A stretch of DNA of 44,103 bases from Caballeronia glathei (GTDB lineage Bacteria; Pseudomonadota; Gammaproteobacteria; Burkholderiales; Burkholderiaceae): positions 1 through 44,103 of the forward strand of contig NZ_JFHC01000066.1 of the NCBI RefSeq assembly GCF_000698595.1, written 5' to 3'. A model generated the notes under the pieces. That model did no database searches, was not told where the DNA came from, and saw only the letters and a program-made list of their open reading frames with translations. Below, piece by piece: positions 34,177 to 42,268 of this stretch (its first letter is position 1; every line of letters begins with the position of its first letter). A program made the translations under genes and the position numbers.

Positions 34177-36611
34177 CGGCCATGCTCTACACAAAGGCCA
34201 GACCGGTCACTTCGCGACCTCCTGCCGAGTCGAGGACGGCAATCGTCGCGATCATCCTCATCTCGTCGCTTGCGTTCCTGCTCTTCCGCGCCCGCGACGA
34301 GGTCCTCATGAGCCTTGCACTCCATGAAGCGCGGCTCGCAACCCAGTTCGCTCTCGTTGAAGCGCGTCCCGACGGGACCGGCATGCCTGAGATCATCGAT
34401 AGCGGTGCCAGCCGCCGGTCGACCGGCAACGCGCCGACTATCGCGGCATGGCCCGGTCAAACGACAATTGCGATTCCCCTTGCGTCGGATTGCGACGGCA
34501 TTGCCGCGTGTCGAAACATGTCGGCGATGCGAAGTGAGGATACGAACGGCAAGTTTGTCATCCGCAACGGCAGGCTGTTTGCGGCAAGGCGCGACGGAAA
34601 GTCCGTCATTCTGAGCTCCGCTCCCCTTTCAGCGTTGACGGCAGGGCTGTTGGGCCGGCTCGCGCTGGATATTGCCGGCGTGTTCTTCCTGGGATGCTTG
34701 CTTCTGCTCGTGCGAGAGAGCCGTTTAAGCGACTACTCGGTCCATCGCCTGCTGGACGCATCGCCGATTCCCCTCATCCTCATCGATGCGGATGGACGTC
34801 TCGAGTTCGCCAACCAAACCGCACTTGATCTCCTGGCCGCGGATAGCGTGCGATCTCTTGCAGGACTTCAGGAAAGCCTCCGGCGCCATCAACCGCTGTT
34901 CGCCTGGCTGGTCGGAGGACAGGATGCAGCCGGCCTCATCGAAACCAGTGAGTTCGAGATCGAGCATCATTCCGGTGCCATCCGTCATCTCCTTGTCTCG
35001 AGGCAGTCGCTACGGGTGCGCTCAACGAGAATGATCATTGCAAGTGTCGCTGACATCACCGTGAGGCGTGAAGCCGAAACCGCACTGATCAAGGCAAAGA
35101 ACGCAGCCGAGGCGCTGGAGCGGATGAAATCGGAGTCTCTCGCGATGATCAGCCATGAGCTCAGGACACCGGTAAACGGAGTGCTGGGCCTCGCGCAACT
35201 CCTTGTCCAGTACGAACTCCCCGATGCAGCCGCGCTGATCGTGCGCAGGTTGATCCAGGCGGGGAAAACGCTGGCCGTTATCATCAACGACGTCGTCGAC
35301 CTTGCGCTGCTGGAAGTTCGGCAAATCCGGCTGGACCGGCGTCAGTTCAATCCGCAGGAAGTGATCACCGGCGCCGCCAGTCTGGCCAGCGCCGCGGCAG
35401 CCGAAAAGGGGCTGAGGGTTCGCGTAAGCGGCGTCACGCCGCTTCCACCGTCGGTGTTCGGCGACCCCGCAAGACTGCAACAGATCGTGGTCAACCTGGT
35501 GGGCAACAGCATCAAGTTCACACAAGTCGGCCAGATCGAGCTGACGACCGACGTTGCAGCCCGTCACGACAAATCGATTGAAATCGCCATCACGGTCGCG
35601 GATACAGGAGTCGGGATAGCCGCCGACGTGCTTCCCCGGTTGTTTCAGCCCTTCTCGCAGGCCGAAAGCGGGCACGAAAGGCGCTTCGAAGGAACCGGCC
35701 TTGGCCTTGCGATCAGCAAAGGCCTCGCCGAAGCCATGGGCGGCACGATCTCAGTGCGAAGCGAGATCGGGCGCGGTTCGACTTTCCTTGTCAGGTTGCC
35801 GTTCGACCTGGCGGAGAACGAGGAGATGCGCTCTGCCCGCCTCGCGGTATCGCGGGTGCTCGTCGTCGACGATGTCGAGCTCAATCGCGATATCGTGACC
35901 GAGTTGATCCGCGCCGAGGGTTGTGAAGCAACTTCCGCCTCTTCCGCGCAGGAAGCACTCGAGATTCTCAAGACCGATACATTCGACCTCATCCTCATGG
36001 ACATCCGCATGCCCGGCATGGACGGGCTCGCCGCCACGGCGGCAATCCGCGCTAGCCGGGAGCCCAATCGACATACGGGTCCCATCCTCGGTCTTACCGC
36101 CAATCCCTTGCCGACCGACAGACCGCTGTATCGACTACGCGGAATCGACGGGATCATCGAGAAGCCGGTGGAGATCGACAAGCTGCGCATCGCGTTGAAG
36201 GAGTCGCAGACGCCACCGTCCTCCGACAACGCGATCTTCACTACCGAGCCCGAGCGCATCGGCCGGCTTCGCGAGTCGCTGGGGCAGGAGCGCACCACTC
36301 GCATCGTCCGGTCGTTCATGGAAGTCGCCGACCAGTCGATCGAGACGATCGCGAACAGTTGTGCGCGCACCAATCTCGAAGAGGTTGCAGAAGGCGCGCA
36401 CCGACTGTCCGGCGCCGCGTCCAATGTGGGCTTCGAGCAACTCGCCGACGCCGCGGCGGAACTGGAGCGGCTGGCCCGAACCGGACGTGTGCTGGATGTG
36501 TCGGAGGTGGCGCTGAATATGATCACGATCTACAGAGACGCGGCGCGTTGCGTCCACACCTACTTTCCATCGCTGGCGCTCGGGCCTGAAAACAAATACC
36601 CGGTCCCGTGA
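34173..36611 (+). CDS. Hybrid sensor histidine kinase (PAS-HisKA-HATPase-REC-HPt)
   Basis: Domains, numbered from the TTG at 34173: TM1 about 22-39, an extracytoplasmic loop, TM2 about 155-178, a PAS-like domain about 188-300, and HisKA with His328 in MISHELRTPVNG. Then come the N-box (QQIVVNLVGNSIKF), G boxes (DTGVGIA, GTGLGLAIS), a receiver with Asp610 in LILMDIRMPGMDG, and an HPt with His743 in EGAHRLSGAASNVG. The chain His-Asp-His can pass phosphate to a separate regulator, probably the OmpR-type gene facing it. ATG 34182 is an alternative start. The 3' end overlaps that regulator's 3' end by 52 bases. Confidence 0.93.
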   Translation: MTAMLYTKARPVTSRPPAESRTAIVAIILISSLAFLLFRARDEVLMSLALHEARLATQFALVEARPDGTGMPEIIDSGASRRSTGNAPTIAAWPGQTTIAIPLASDCDGIAACRNMSAMRSEDTNGKFVIRNGRLFAARRDGKSVILSSAPLSALTAGLLGRLALDIAGVFFLGCLLLLVRESRLSDYSVHRLLDASPIPLILIDADGRLEFANQTALDLLAADSVRSLAGLQESLRRHQPLFAWLVGGQDAAGLIETSEFEIEHHSGAIRHLLVSRQSLRVRSTRMIIASVADITVRREAETALIKAKNAAEALERMKSESLAMISHELRTPVNGVLGLAQLLVQYELPDAAALIVRRLIQAGKTLAVIINDVVDLALLEVRQIRLDRRQFNPQEVITGAASLASAAAAEKGLRVRVSGVTPLPPSVFGDPARLQQIVVNLVGNSIKFTQVGQIELTTDVAARHDKSIEIAITVADTGVGIAADVLPRLFQPFSQAESGHERRFEGTGLGLAISKGLAEAMGGTISVRSEIGRGSTFLVRLPFDLAENEEMRSARLAVSRVLVVDDVELNRDIVTELIRAEGCEATSASSAQEALEILKTDTFDLILMDIRMPGMDGLAATAAIRASREPNRHTGPILGLTANPLPTDRPLYRLRGIDGIIEKPVEIDKLRIALKESQTPPSSDNAIFTTEPERIGRLRESLGQERTTRIVRSFMEVADQSIETIANSCARTNLEEVAEGAHRLSGAASNVGFEQLADAAAELERLARTGRVLDVSEVALNMITIYRDAARCVHTYFPSLALGPENKYPVP

Positions 36612-37285
36612 ACGGTCGTAATCAAGACCGGATGGTCCGGATCGGTTTCGAGCTTGCGCCTCAGGCGGCGCACCAGCGTATCGATCGTCCTGTCCATCGT
36701 GTCGAAACGCCGACGACTCGTGGCACCGATCAGGCGCTCTCTGGACATGACCTGCCCCGCGTTCCTCGCCAATGTGTACAGGAGGTCGAACTCGGCGGTC
36801 GTGAGGGAAACGATCTTCCCGGCTTCATCGGTGAGGCTCCGGCGTCCAGTGTCCAGCAGAAACCGTCCGAACGACATCGTCTCGGGCACCGTCACCGAAC
36901 GACTGTGGCCCACGCGGCGCAACAAATTGCGAACTCGCGGCAGAAGCTCGCGCTCGTCGATCGGTTTTGCGATGTAGTCATCCGCGCCGTATTCCAGGCC
37001 AAGAATACGATCGACCTTGTCGTTTCGTCCCGTGATCAGGATGATGCCGATCTCCGATTTCGCGCGTAGCTCGCGCGTCAGGGAAAGGCCGTCCCGCCCC
37101 GGCAGCCGGATATCCAGCAAGACGAGGTCGACCGGGTTGACGCGCATGATCCGCTCGAGTCCGTCGGCATCGGCCGCACAGAAGACGTCATAGCCCTCGG
37201 CCTCCAGAAACCCCTCGAGCGTCTCCCGGATGGACGGGTCGTCGTCCACTACGCCCAATCGCTGACCAGCCTTGTTCTGCTGCAC
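36560..37285 (-). CDS. OmpR/PhoB-family response regulator
   Basis: The 241-residue protein has a receiver domain (VVDDD at about 12-16, phospho-acceptor Asp58 in VLLDIRLPGRDG, Lys in IAKPID). This is followed by an OmpR-type winged helix (LTTAEFDLLYTLARNAG, then DRTIDTLVRRLRRKLE and TVHGTGYLF). I use GTG 37285, which has AAGGTG just upstream; the frame open to 37399 adds an unrelated leader. It is convergent with the hybrid kinase and is the likely phospho-acceptor of its HPt domain. Likely targets are the neighbouring permease and amidase genes. Confidence 0.92.
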   Translation of the reverse strand: MQQNKAGQRLGVVDDDPSIRETLEGFLEAEGYDVFCAADADGLERIMRVNPVDLVLLDIRLPGRDGLSLTRELRAKSEIGIILITGRNDKVDRILGLEYGADDYIAKPIDERELLPRVRNLLRRVGHSRSVTVPETMSFGRFLLDTGRRSLTDEAGKIVSLTTAEFDLLYTLARNAGQVMSRERLIGATSRRRFDTMDRTIDTLVRRLRRKLETDPDHPVLITTVHGTGYLFSGPSASDGK

Positions 37286-37469
37286 GTTGGCACCTTGTCT
37301 ACTCGTTTTCGCGGCACTCACGCAAACCGATCGGCGCTTTTTTTCCTGCACGCCGGCATCGTGTTCACAAATTTTAACAAAATGCCATACACCATTCAAT
37401 CAATGGGGCGGACTCGTTCACAAGATATCCGGATAGTCGTCTTCACTCAGACTAGACAAGGAGACGACC

Positions 37470-38930
37470 GTGGCAAACTCAAAGCAGGTCTGCGCAATGG
37501 ATGCAATCGCGCTCGCATCGGCCATCCGCACCAGGGAGATATCGCCGGTGGAAGTGGTCGAGGCGCATCTGGAGCGCATGGAGATGCTCGAGCCTTCGAT
37601 CCACGCATTCTGCACGGTGACAGCCGATGCAGCACTTGAGCAGGCGCGCGAACTCGAAGCGCGAATCCTGCGCGGAGAGAAGGTCGGTGCGCTCGCGGGC
37701 GTACCCGTGGGCATCAAGGATCTGGTCAGCACGGCCGGCATCAGGACAACGTCCGGTTCGGCGGCCTACAAGGATTTCGTACCCGATGAAGACGACGTCG
37801 TCGTAGAGCGCTTGAAGAAGGCCGGCGCGATCATCGTTGGAAAGACCAATGTGCCCGAATTCGGCTACAGCGGCGTCGGACACAATCCGATTTTCGAAAC
37901 CACCCGCAACCCCTGGAATCTCGATCTGACGCCGGGTGGCTCCAGCGCCGGATCGGGTGCGGCCGTTGCGGCTGGAGAGGTGCCGTTCGCTATCGGAAGC
38001 GACGGTGGCGGCTCGATCCGGATCCCCGCTGCCCATTGCGGCATCTACGGAATCAAGCCGTCGATGGGACGCGTCCCGCTCTATCCCGGTTGCCGCGACG
38101 AGCGCTATCCCGGCGTTTCCAGCTGGGAAAGTCTCGAGCACATCGGCCCGATGAGCCGAACCGTTGCCGATAGCGCCCTCATGTTGTCGGTGATCGCGGG
38201 CCCGGATCCACGCGACCGCCATTCGCTGCCGCCCGCTGACTTCGACTGGATGAACGCGCTTGACGGCAATATCAAGGGGCTGCGGATCGCCTACAGTCCG
38301 GACTGGGGCTATGCCGCTGTCGATCCTCGAGTCCGTTCGGTCGTCGATGAGGCCGTAAAGGTTTTCGAGCGCGATCTCGGGTGCGTCGTGGAGATTGCGC
38401 ATCCCGCATGGAGCGACCCCTTCGATGCGTTCTGGGCCATCGTCGCAATGGACACCGATCTCAAGGGCATGCGCGCGATGGTCGCCGAGCATGGCCATGA
38501 GATGTCGCCGCATCTCGTCGCGTTCCTCAATCACCCGTGGACTGCGGAGGACTTCACGAACGCCATGCTGACACGCAAGGCCGTCGTCAACAAGATGTGG
38601 CGGTTCATGAACAACTACGACCTGCTGCTCACGCCGACCCTGACTGTCCCGCCCTTCCCCATCCATTGCCAAGGTCCTGAAAAAACTGACGGACGCATGG
38701 TCGCGTCCACGCAGTGGCTCTCGTTCACCTATCCGATCAACCTGACCGGCCAGCCCGCGGCATCGGTTCCGGCGGGCTTCACGAAGGACGGGTTGCCGAT
38801 CGGTTTGCAGATCGTCGGACGCCATCTCGACGATGCATTGGTGTTGCGTGCCTCGGCGGCCTTCGAGCAGGCGCGTCCGTGGCGCCACCAATGGCCTCCC
38901 CTGCTCAGGAACGCGGGTCTCTCACAGTGA
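37470..38930 (+). CDS. Amidase-signature-family amidohydrolase
   Basis: The 486-residue enzyme has the amidase-signature catalytic triad: Lys83 (VPVGIKDLV), cis-Ser158 (TPGGSSAGSG) and nucleophile Ser182 (GSDGGGSIRIPA). It hydrolyses a C-N amide bond in the cytoplasm. The GTG start is supported by AAGGAG seven bases upstream. It is followed 20 bp later by an NCS1 permease gene, so uptake and hydrolysis of an amide or ring-derived nitrogen compound is likely. It is not GatA: no gatC/gatB neighbours are present. Confidence 0.92.
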   Translation: MANSKQVCAMDAIALASAIRTREISPVEVVEAHLERMEMLEPSIHAFCTVTADAALEQARELEARILRGEKVGALAGVPVGIKDLVSTAGIRTTSGSAAYKDFVPDEDDVVVERLKKAGAIIVGKTNVPEFGYSGVGHNPIFETTRNPWNLDLTPGGSSAGSGAAVAAGEVPFAIGSDGGGSIRIPAAHCGIYGIKPSMGRVPLYPGCRDERYPGVSSWESLEHIGPMSRTVADSALMLSVIAGPDPRDRHSLPPADFDWMNALDGNIKGLRIAYSPDWGYAAVDPRVRSVVDEAVKVFERDLGCVVEIAHPAWSDPFDAFWAIVAMDTDLKGMRAMVAEHGHEMSPHLVAFLNHPWTAEDFTNAMLTRKAVVNKMWRFMNNYDLLLTPTLTVPPFPIHCQGPEKTDGRMVASTQWLSFTYPINLTGQPAASVPAGFTKDGLPIGLQIVGRHLDDALVLRASAAFEQARPWRHQWPPLLRNAGLSQ

Positions 38931-38950
38931 ATCCGGAGAAGGGGAACATC

Positions 38951-40267
38951 ATGACCAAGACAACCGACCAACACTTGCTCGACGAAGAGTTCGAGCACCT
39001 GCCCGTCCCCCTGTCGCATCGCCACTCGCTGTCGTCCGTGGCTGCGGTATGGTTCGGCTTTCCGATGATCATCACGAATGCGGTGTTCGGTGGAGTCATC
39101 GCCTACAACCTCGGCTTCTCGCAGGCGCTTCTGGCGATCATGATCGGCAACGCCATCCTTCTGGCGTATGTCGGCGCATTGAGCTACATCGCCGGAAGCA
39201 CCGGACGCAACTTCGCCCTTCAGGCCGAGCGCACCTTCGGCAAGAAAGGCTACGCGATCACATCCGGCTTTCTGGCGAGTGTGGTCGTGGGCTGGTACGC
39301 CTTCCAGACCGGCCTCACCGGAACGACGGTTCACGCATCCTACGGCTGGAACGAGACGGTGACGATCATCGCGGCAACGGTGCTCTATACCGGTGTGACG
39401 TTCATCGGCATTCGCGCACTCTCGATCGTCGGCATGATCGCCGCGCCAATGTATGTGATCCTCGGGATCGTGGCCCTCGTCCTGATCGGCTCCGAGCATT
39501 CGCTATCCGGGGTGTTCCACTACAACGGTCTTGGCGCAGGTAGCGCGATGTCGCTGGGTAGCGCGATAACGCTCGTCGTGGCGACCTTCGCCGATTCGGG
39601 CACGATGACGGCCGACTTTACGCGCTGGTCGAAGGACGGAAAAAGCGCAGTCTGGGCGATTCTTACCGCGTTCCCGGTGGCGAACGTCACTGCCCAGCTC
39701 TTCGGCATTCTGATCGTGTGTGCCGGCGCTGCCGTCGCTCCCGCTTCGAGCGGGGGTGATTTCATGCCTGTCCTGACAGGGCATGGCGGCGTTCTGTCCG
39801 TGATCGCGCTCGTTTTTGTCTTCGTCAATCTCGGATCGGTGTGCACGCATTGCCTGTACAACGGCGCTGTGGGCTGGGGTCGGATTTCCCGGAAGAAGAT
39901 GCGAACGATGACGGTCGTGCTGGGCCTGTTGGGCGGGATTCTGGCCGTCGCTGGCGTGTGGAGCTTGTTCCTTGACTGGCTGAACCTGCTGGGCATCTTC
40001 GTGCCCCCGATCGGAGCAATCATTATTGTCGACCAGATCCTGGTCCGGCACTACTCCGATACACAGGCGGTGCCAGACTTCCGTGGCAGCGCCTTCCTGG
40101 CGTGGTTCGTTGCCGCTGTGATCGCGAGCCTTGTTCACTACCTGGCGCCCTCGTTCTCCGAGGCAGTCGCTGGAATGCTGGCGGGTGGAGTGCTCTACTT
40201 CGCATTGTCGCAGTGCGCGAATCACATCGTACGTCGACGCGAGAGTCGTGAGATGTCCGCGACATAG
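38951..40267 (+). CDS. NCS1-family permease (CodB-like)
   Basis: The 438-residue membrane protein has NCS1/CodB signatures: SVAAVWFGFPMIITNAVFGG in helix 1, ATFADSGTMTADFTRWSKDG (the SG-x-x-x-x-D loop) and LLGIFVPPIGAIIIVDQILV near the end. It starts at ATG 38951 behind GGAG/GGGGA; the frame is open further upstream inside the amidase gene, but that part is not homologous. It is co-oriented and closely spaced with the amidase, so it is probably its substrate importer. It is a distant paralogue of the permease at 32.9 kb. Confidence 0.88.
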   Translation: MTKTTDQHLLDEEFEHLPVPLSHRHSLSSVAAVWFGFPMIITNAVFGGVIAYNLGFSQALLAIMIGNAILLAYVGALSYIAGSTGRNFALQAERTFGKKGYAITSGFLASVVVGWYAFQTGLTGTTVHASYGWNETVTIIAATVLYTGVTFIGIRALSIVGMIAAPMYVILGIVALVLIGSEHSLSGVFHYNGLGAGSAMSLGSAITLVVATFADSGTMTADFTRWSKDGKSAVWAILTAFPVANVTAQLFGILIVCAGAAVAPASSGGDFMPVLTGHGGVLSVIALVFVFVNLGSVCTHCLYNGAVGWGRISRKKMRTMTVVLGLLGGILAVAGVWSLFLDWLNLLGIFVPPIGAIIIVDQILVRHYSDTQAVPDFRGSAFLAWFVAAVIASLVHYLAPSFSEAVAGMLAGGVLYFALSQCANHIVRRRESREMSAT

Positions 40268-40313
40268 CAAAGAAAAGTCCGCCTATCGACGGCGCTGTGG
40301 TTGAAAGGTCGAA

Positions 40314-40334
40314 AGGCCGCATGAGGAGCGGCCT
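40314..40334 (+). terminator. Hairpin after the amidase-permease operon
   Basis: AGGCCGC and GCGGCCT form a perfect 7-bp stem around a 7-base loop, 47 bp after the permease stop. There is no U-run, so it is a weak or bidirectional terminator candidate. It also faces the decayed gene coming from the right. Confidence 0.4.
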
Positions 40335-40469
40335 GCGATCAGACGACCGGCTGAGGAAACGACTGACCGGCCGGCGCCGATGCCATGCCGGCCATCGGCG
40401 CGTACCGCTTGCGACGCGGGCAGGGAACGTTACCGACGTTCGCCCGATCGGTTCACCCGTGCGGGTGTT

Positions 40470-41003
40470 TCGCTGTTCTACTTGCCCGCTCTTTCCGGGC
40501 GCCTTGGCTTCTGCCTCCGCGCTAAGCCAGTTATCGGCATCGCGCCGGTCTACGTAGACAAGCGCATTCGGAAACACCCGCTCACGGCCGACGCTCAAAC
40601 CGCCCGAATGGCCGCCATGAATATGCGTGAGCAGGATCACGTCGATGTCTTCCGGACGATAACCGGACGTGCGCAGGTTCGCGACCAGCTGGCCGGACGT
40701 CGCGCCGAACAGCTCGCCGGCGCCCGTGTCGACCTGCATCCTGTGGGTGCCGGTGTCGATCAGAAAGCCGTTGATCGACAGTTCCACGGGAAGTGCCACG
40801 TGCGCCGCGGCATACGCGTCGCGGACCTCATCCGGCTTGCTCATGATTTTCGGCACGTTGCGCGGCGCGGTGCCGTCTGACAGGACTAGCTGCGCAATCC
40901 AGCCTGCGGAAGACGCCGCCCGAGCCCGTGGCGCATCTGACGCGGCCCATATCGCGGAAGTTGCAGCGATCATCGCTGCGGCGAAGACAGAGATGAGTTT
41001 CAT
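40470..41003 (-). pseudogene. Metallo-beta-lactamase-fold hydrolase, truncated
   Basis: The N-terminus is intact: a signal peptide (MKLISVFAAAMIAATSAIWA), then about 150 residues of an MBL-fold protein with LTHIHGGHSGGL. In this motif the second metal-site position is a glycine (HIHGGH) rather than the usual aspartate. After SAEAEAKAPGKSG near residue 170, similarity stops and the frame runs on as Arg-rich noise. The second half with the remaining histidines and aspartate is missing. It would have been a periplasmic hydrolase or lactonase-like enzyme. Confidence 0.65.
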
Positions 41004-41145
41004 GGCAATTTCCTCATACCCAGTTGCGGACCAAATTACGGTTCCGTTCGAGTCGGTCTTGACGATGTCGAGGCACGTGGCTTGTCGCGAGCGTGCGAAC
41101 CGGGTGGAGCGGTTACCTCATGCGCGAGGCTCCGCCGTCCTGGCG

Positions 41146-41442
41146 TCATTGCTTCAGCGCATCGCGAACGGCATCGCTCGCCTGACGGATCGCGGCCTGC
41201 GCGGCGGGCACATCGTGGATCCCGTTCAGCAGGACGAAGTCGTGAATGATTCCGTTATAGCGGGTCGCCGTCACCTGCACGCCGGTTTCCTTCAGCTTGC
41301 GCGCGTACGCTTCGCCCTCGTCGCGCAGCGGGTCGTGTTCGGCGGTGCTGACGAGTGCCTGCGGCAGGCCGCGAAGCTGATCGAGCGTCGCGCGCATCGG
41401 CACCGCGTACGGGTTGCTGCGGGTCTTCTCGTCCGGCTACAG
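41146..41442 (-). pseudogene. Alpha/beta hydrolase (HSL-type) C-terminal fragment
   Basis: From PDEKTRSNPYAVPM onward the frame matches the end of hormone-sensitive-lipase-type esterases: LRGLPQALVSTAEHDPLRDE carries the catalytic Asp, and YNGIIHDFVLLN the catalytic His. The N-terminal two thirds, with HGGG and the GDSAGG serine, are absent. The upstream DNA at once becomes an unrelated aldehyde dehydrogenase end, showing a deletion join. The C-terminus is complete. Confidence 0.75.
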
Positions 41443-41461
41443 TTGCGTTTCGTTCCTGCTC

Positions 41462-41608
41462 TAGCCCACCCTCGCAAACGTTCTTGATCGTCGTGTAGTC
41501 ATCGAGGCCATAACGCGAGCCTTCGCGCCCGTAGCCTGACTCTTTGACCCCGCCAAACGGCGCGGCCTCGCTCGATACAACACCCTCGTTCGCGCCCACG
41601 ATCCTTCT
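41462..41608 (-). pseudogene. Aldehyde dehydrogenase (succinate-semialdehyde dehydrogenase-like) C-terminal fragment
   Basis: About 49 residues (IVGANEGVVSSEAAPFGGVK, then ESGYGREGSRYGLDDY and TIKNVCEGG) match the end of GabD-type dehydrogenases. Everything before this, including the catalytic Cys and Glu regions, is missing. It is fused about 20 bp before the hydrolase fragment on the same strand. Both are remnants of a deleted metabolic cluster. Confidence 0.75.
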
Positions 41609-41947
41609 GGTCTCCTGGCCTGTGCGATCCGGGCTGCATGACTGGGTTTTGGGGGCAGGTGCGCGGCGTAATGCCTTTCGCATGCCGTGTTGACTCGGTG
41701 GTCTGGACTTGCCGAGGTGGCTGCGGAATTCGTCTCGGGCAAGACAGATGCCGGATCTCTACTGAGCGATCCGCAATCAGACCTTGCGCAAATGGTCTTT
41801 TATGCTGATGTGCTGCCTTACTGGGTCAGCAGATAGTCGGCCCTTGATTACTGAAGACACGCCGTCTATGGTTCAAAGGCTATCGGGGTGAGCGCCGGCG
41901 CGCTGCGTGGACAAAGACCTCTGGACTCAACCAAGGATCGAACACTC

Positions 41948-42268
41948 ATGGACGGATTGACCGAAAAGATTGCAGCCATCGTCGAAGAGGCGAACGAGGA
42001 TGAAGCCTTTCGCCAGCAGTTACTCGACGAACCCCTGGCGTGTCTAAAAGCAAGGGGCTTGGATATATCCGATTCTTCTCTTCTGGAGATTTCATATACG
42101 GCCGGTTATGGCGTTTTCCTGGGCATTGATATACGCGCGCTCTCGGATGCACCCAGCCAGCAAAAAGAGCCAAGAGGAAAAGACATCAATTCAGATCATT
42201 TCCTGGATTGCCTGAATGTCAACTCACGCAATGGAATTCAGAATGAGCAAAATAAACAATCTTCGTGA
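41948..42268 (+). CDS. Nitrile-hydratase-like-leader (NHLP-type) small protein, possible RiPP precursor
   Basis: This 106-residue protein has residues about 1-50 resembling the leader family related to the nitrile hydratase alpha subunit: helical EKIAAIVEEANEDEAFRQQL, then DEPLACLKARGLDISDSS, then a strand (LEISYTAGYGVFLGID). The C-terminal 40 residues are polar, Asn/Gln-rich and contain one Cys (DCLNVNS). No Gly-Gly cleavage motif is seen. ATG 41948 with AGGA ten bases upstream is preferred to 41888. Its last 26 bases overlap the UbiD gene. It could be a RiPP precursor or instead an accessory subunit of the UbiD enzyme. Confidence 0.6.
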   Translation: MDGLTEKIAAIVEEANEDEAFRQQLLDEPLACLKARGLDISDSSLLEISYTAGYGVFLGIDIRALSDAPSQQKEPRGKDINSDHFLDCLNVNSRNGIQNEQNKQSS

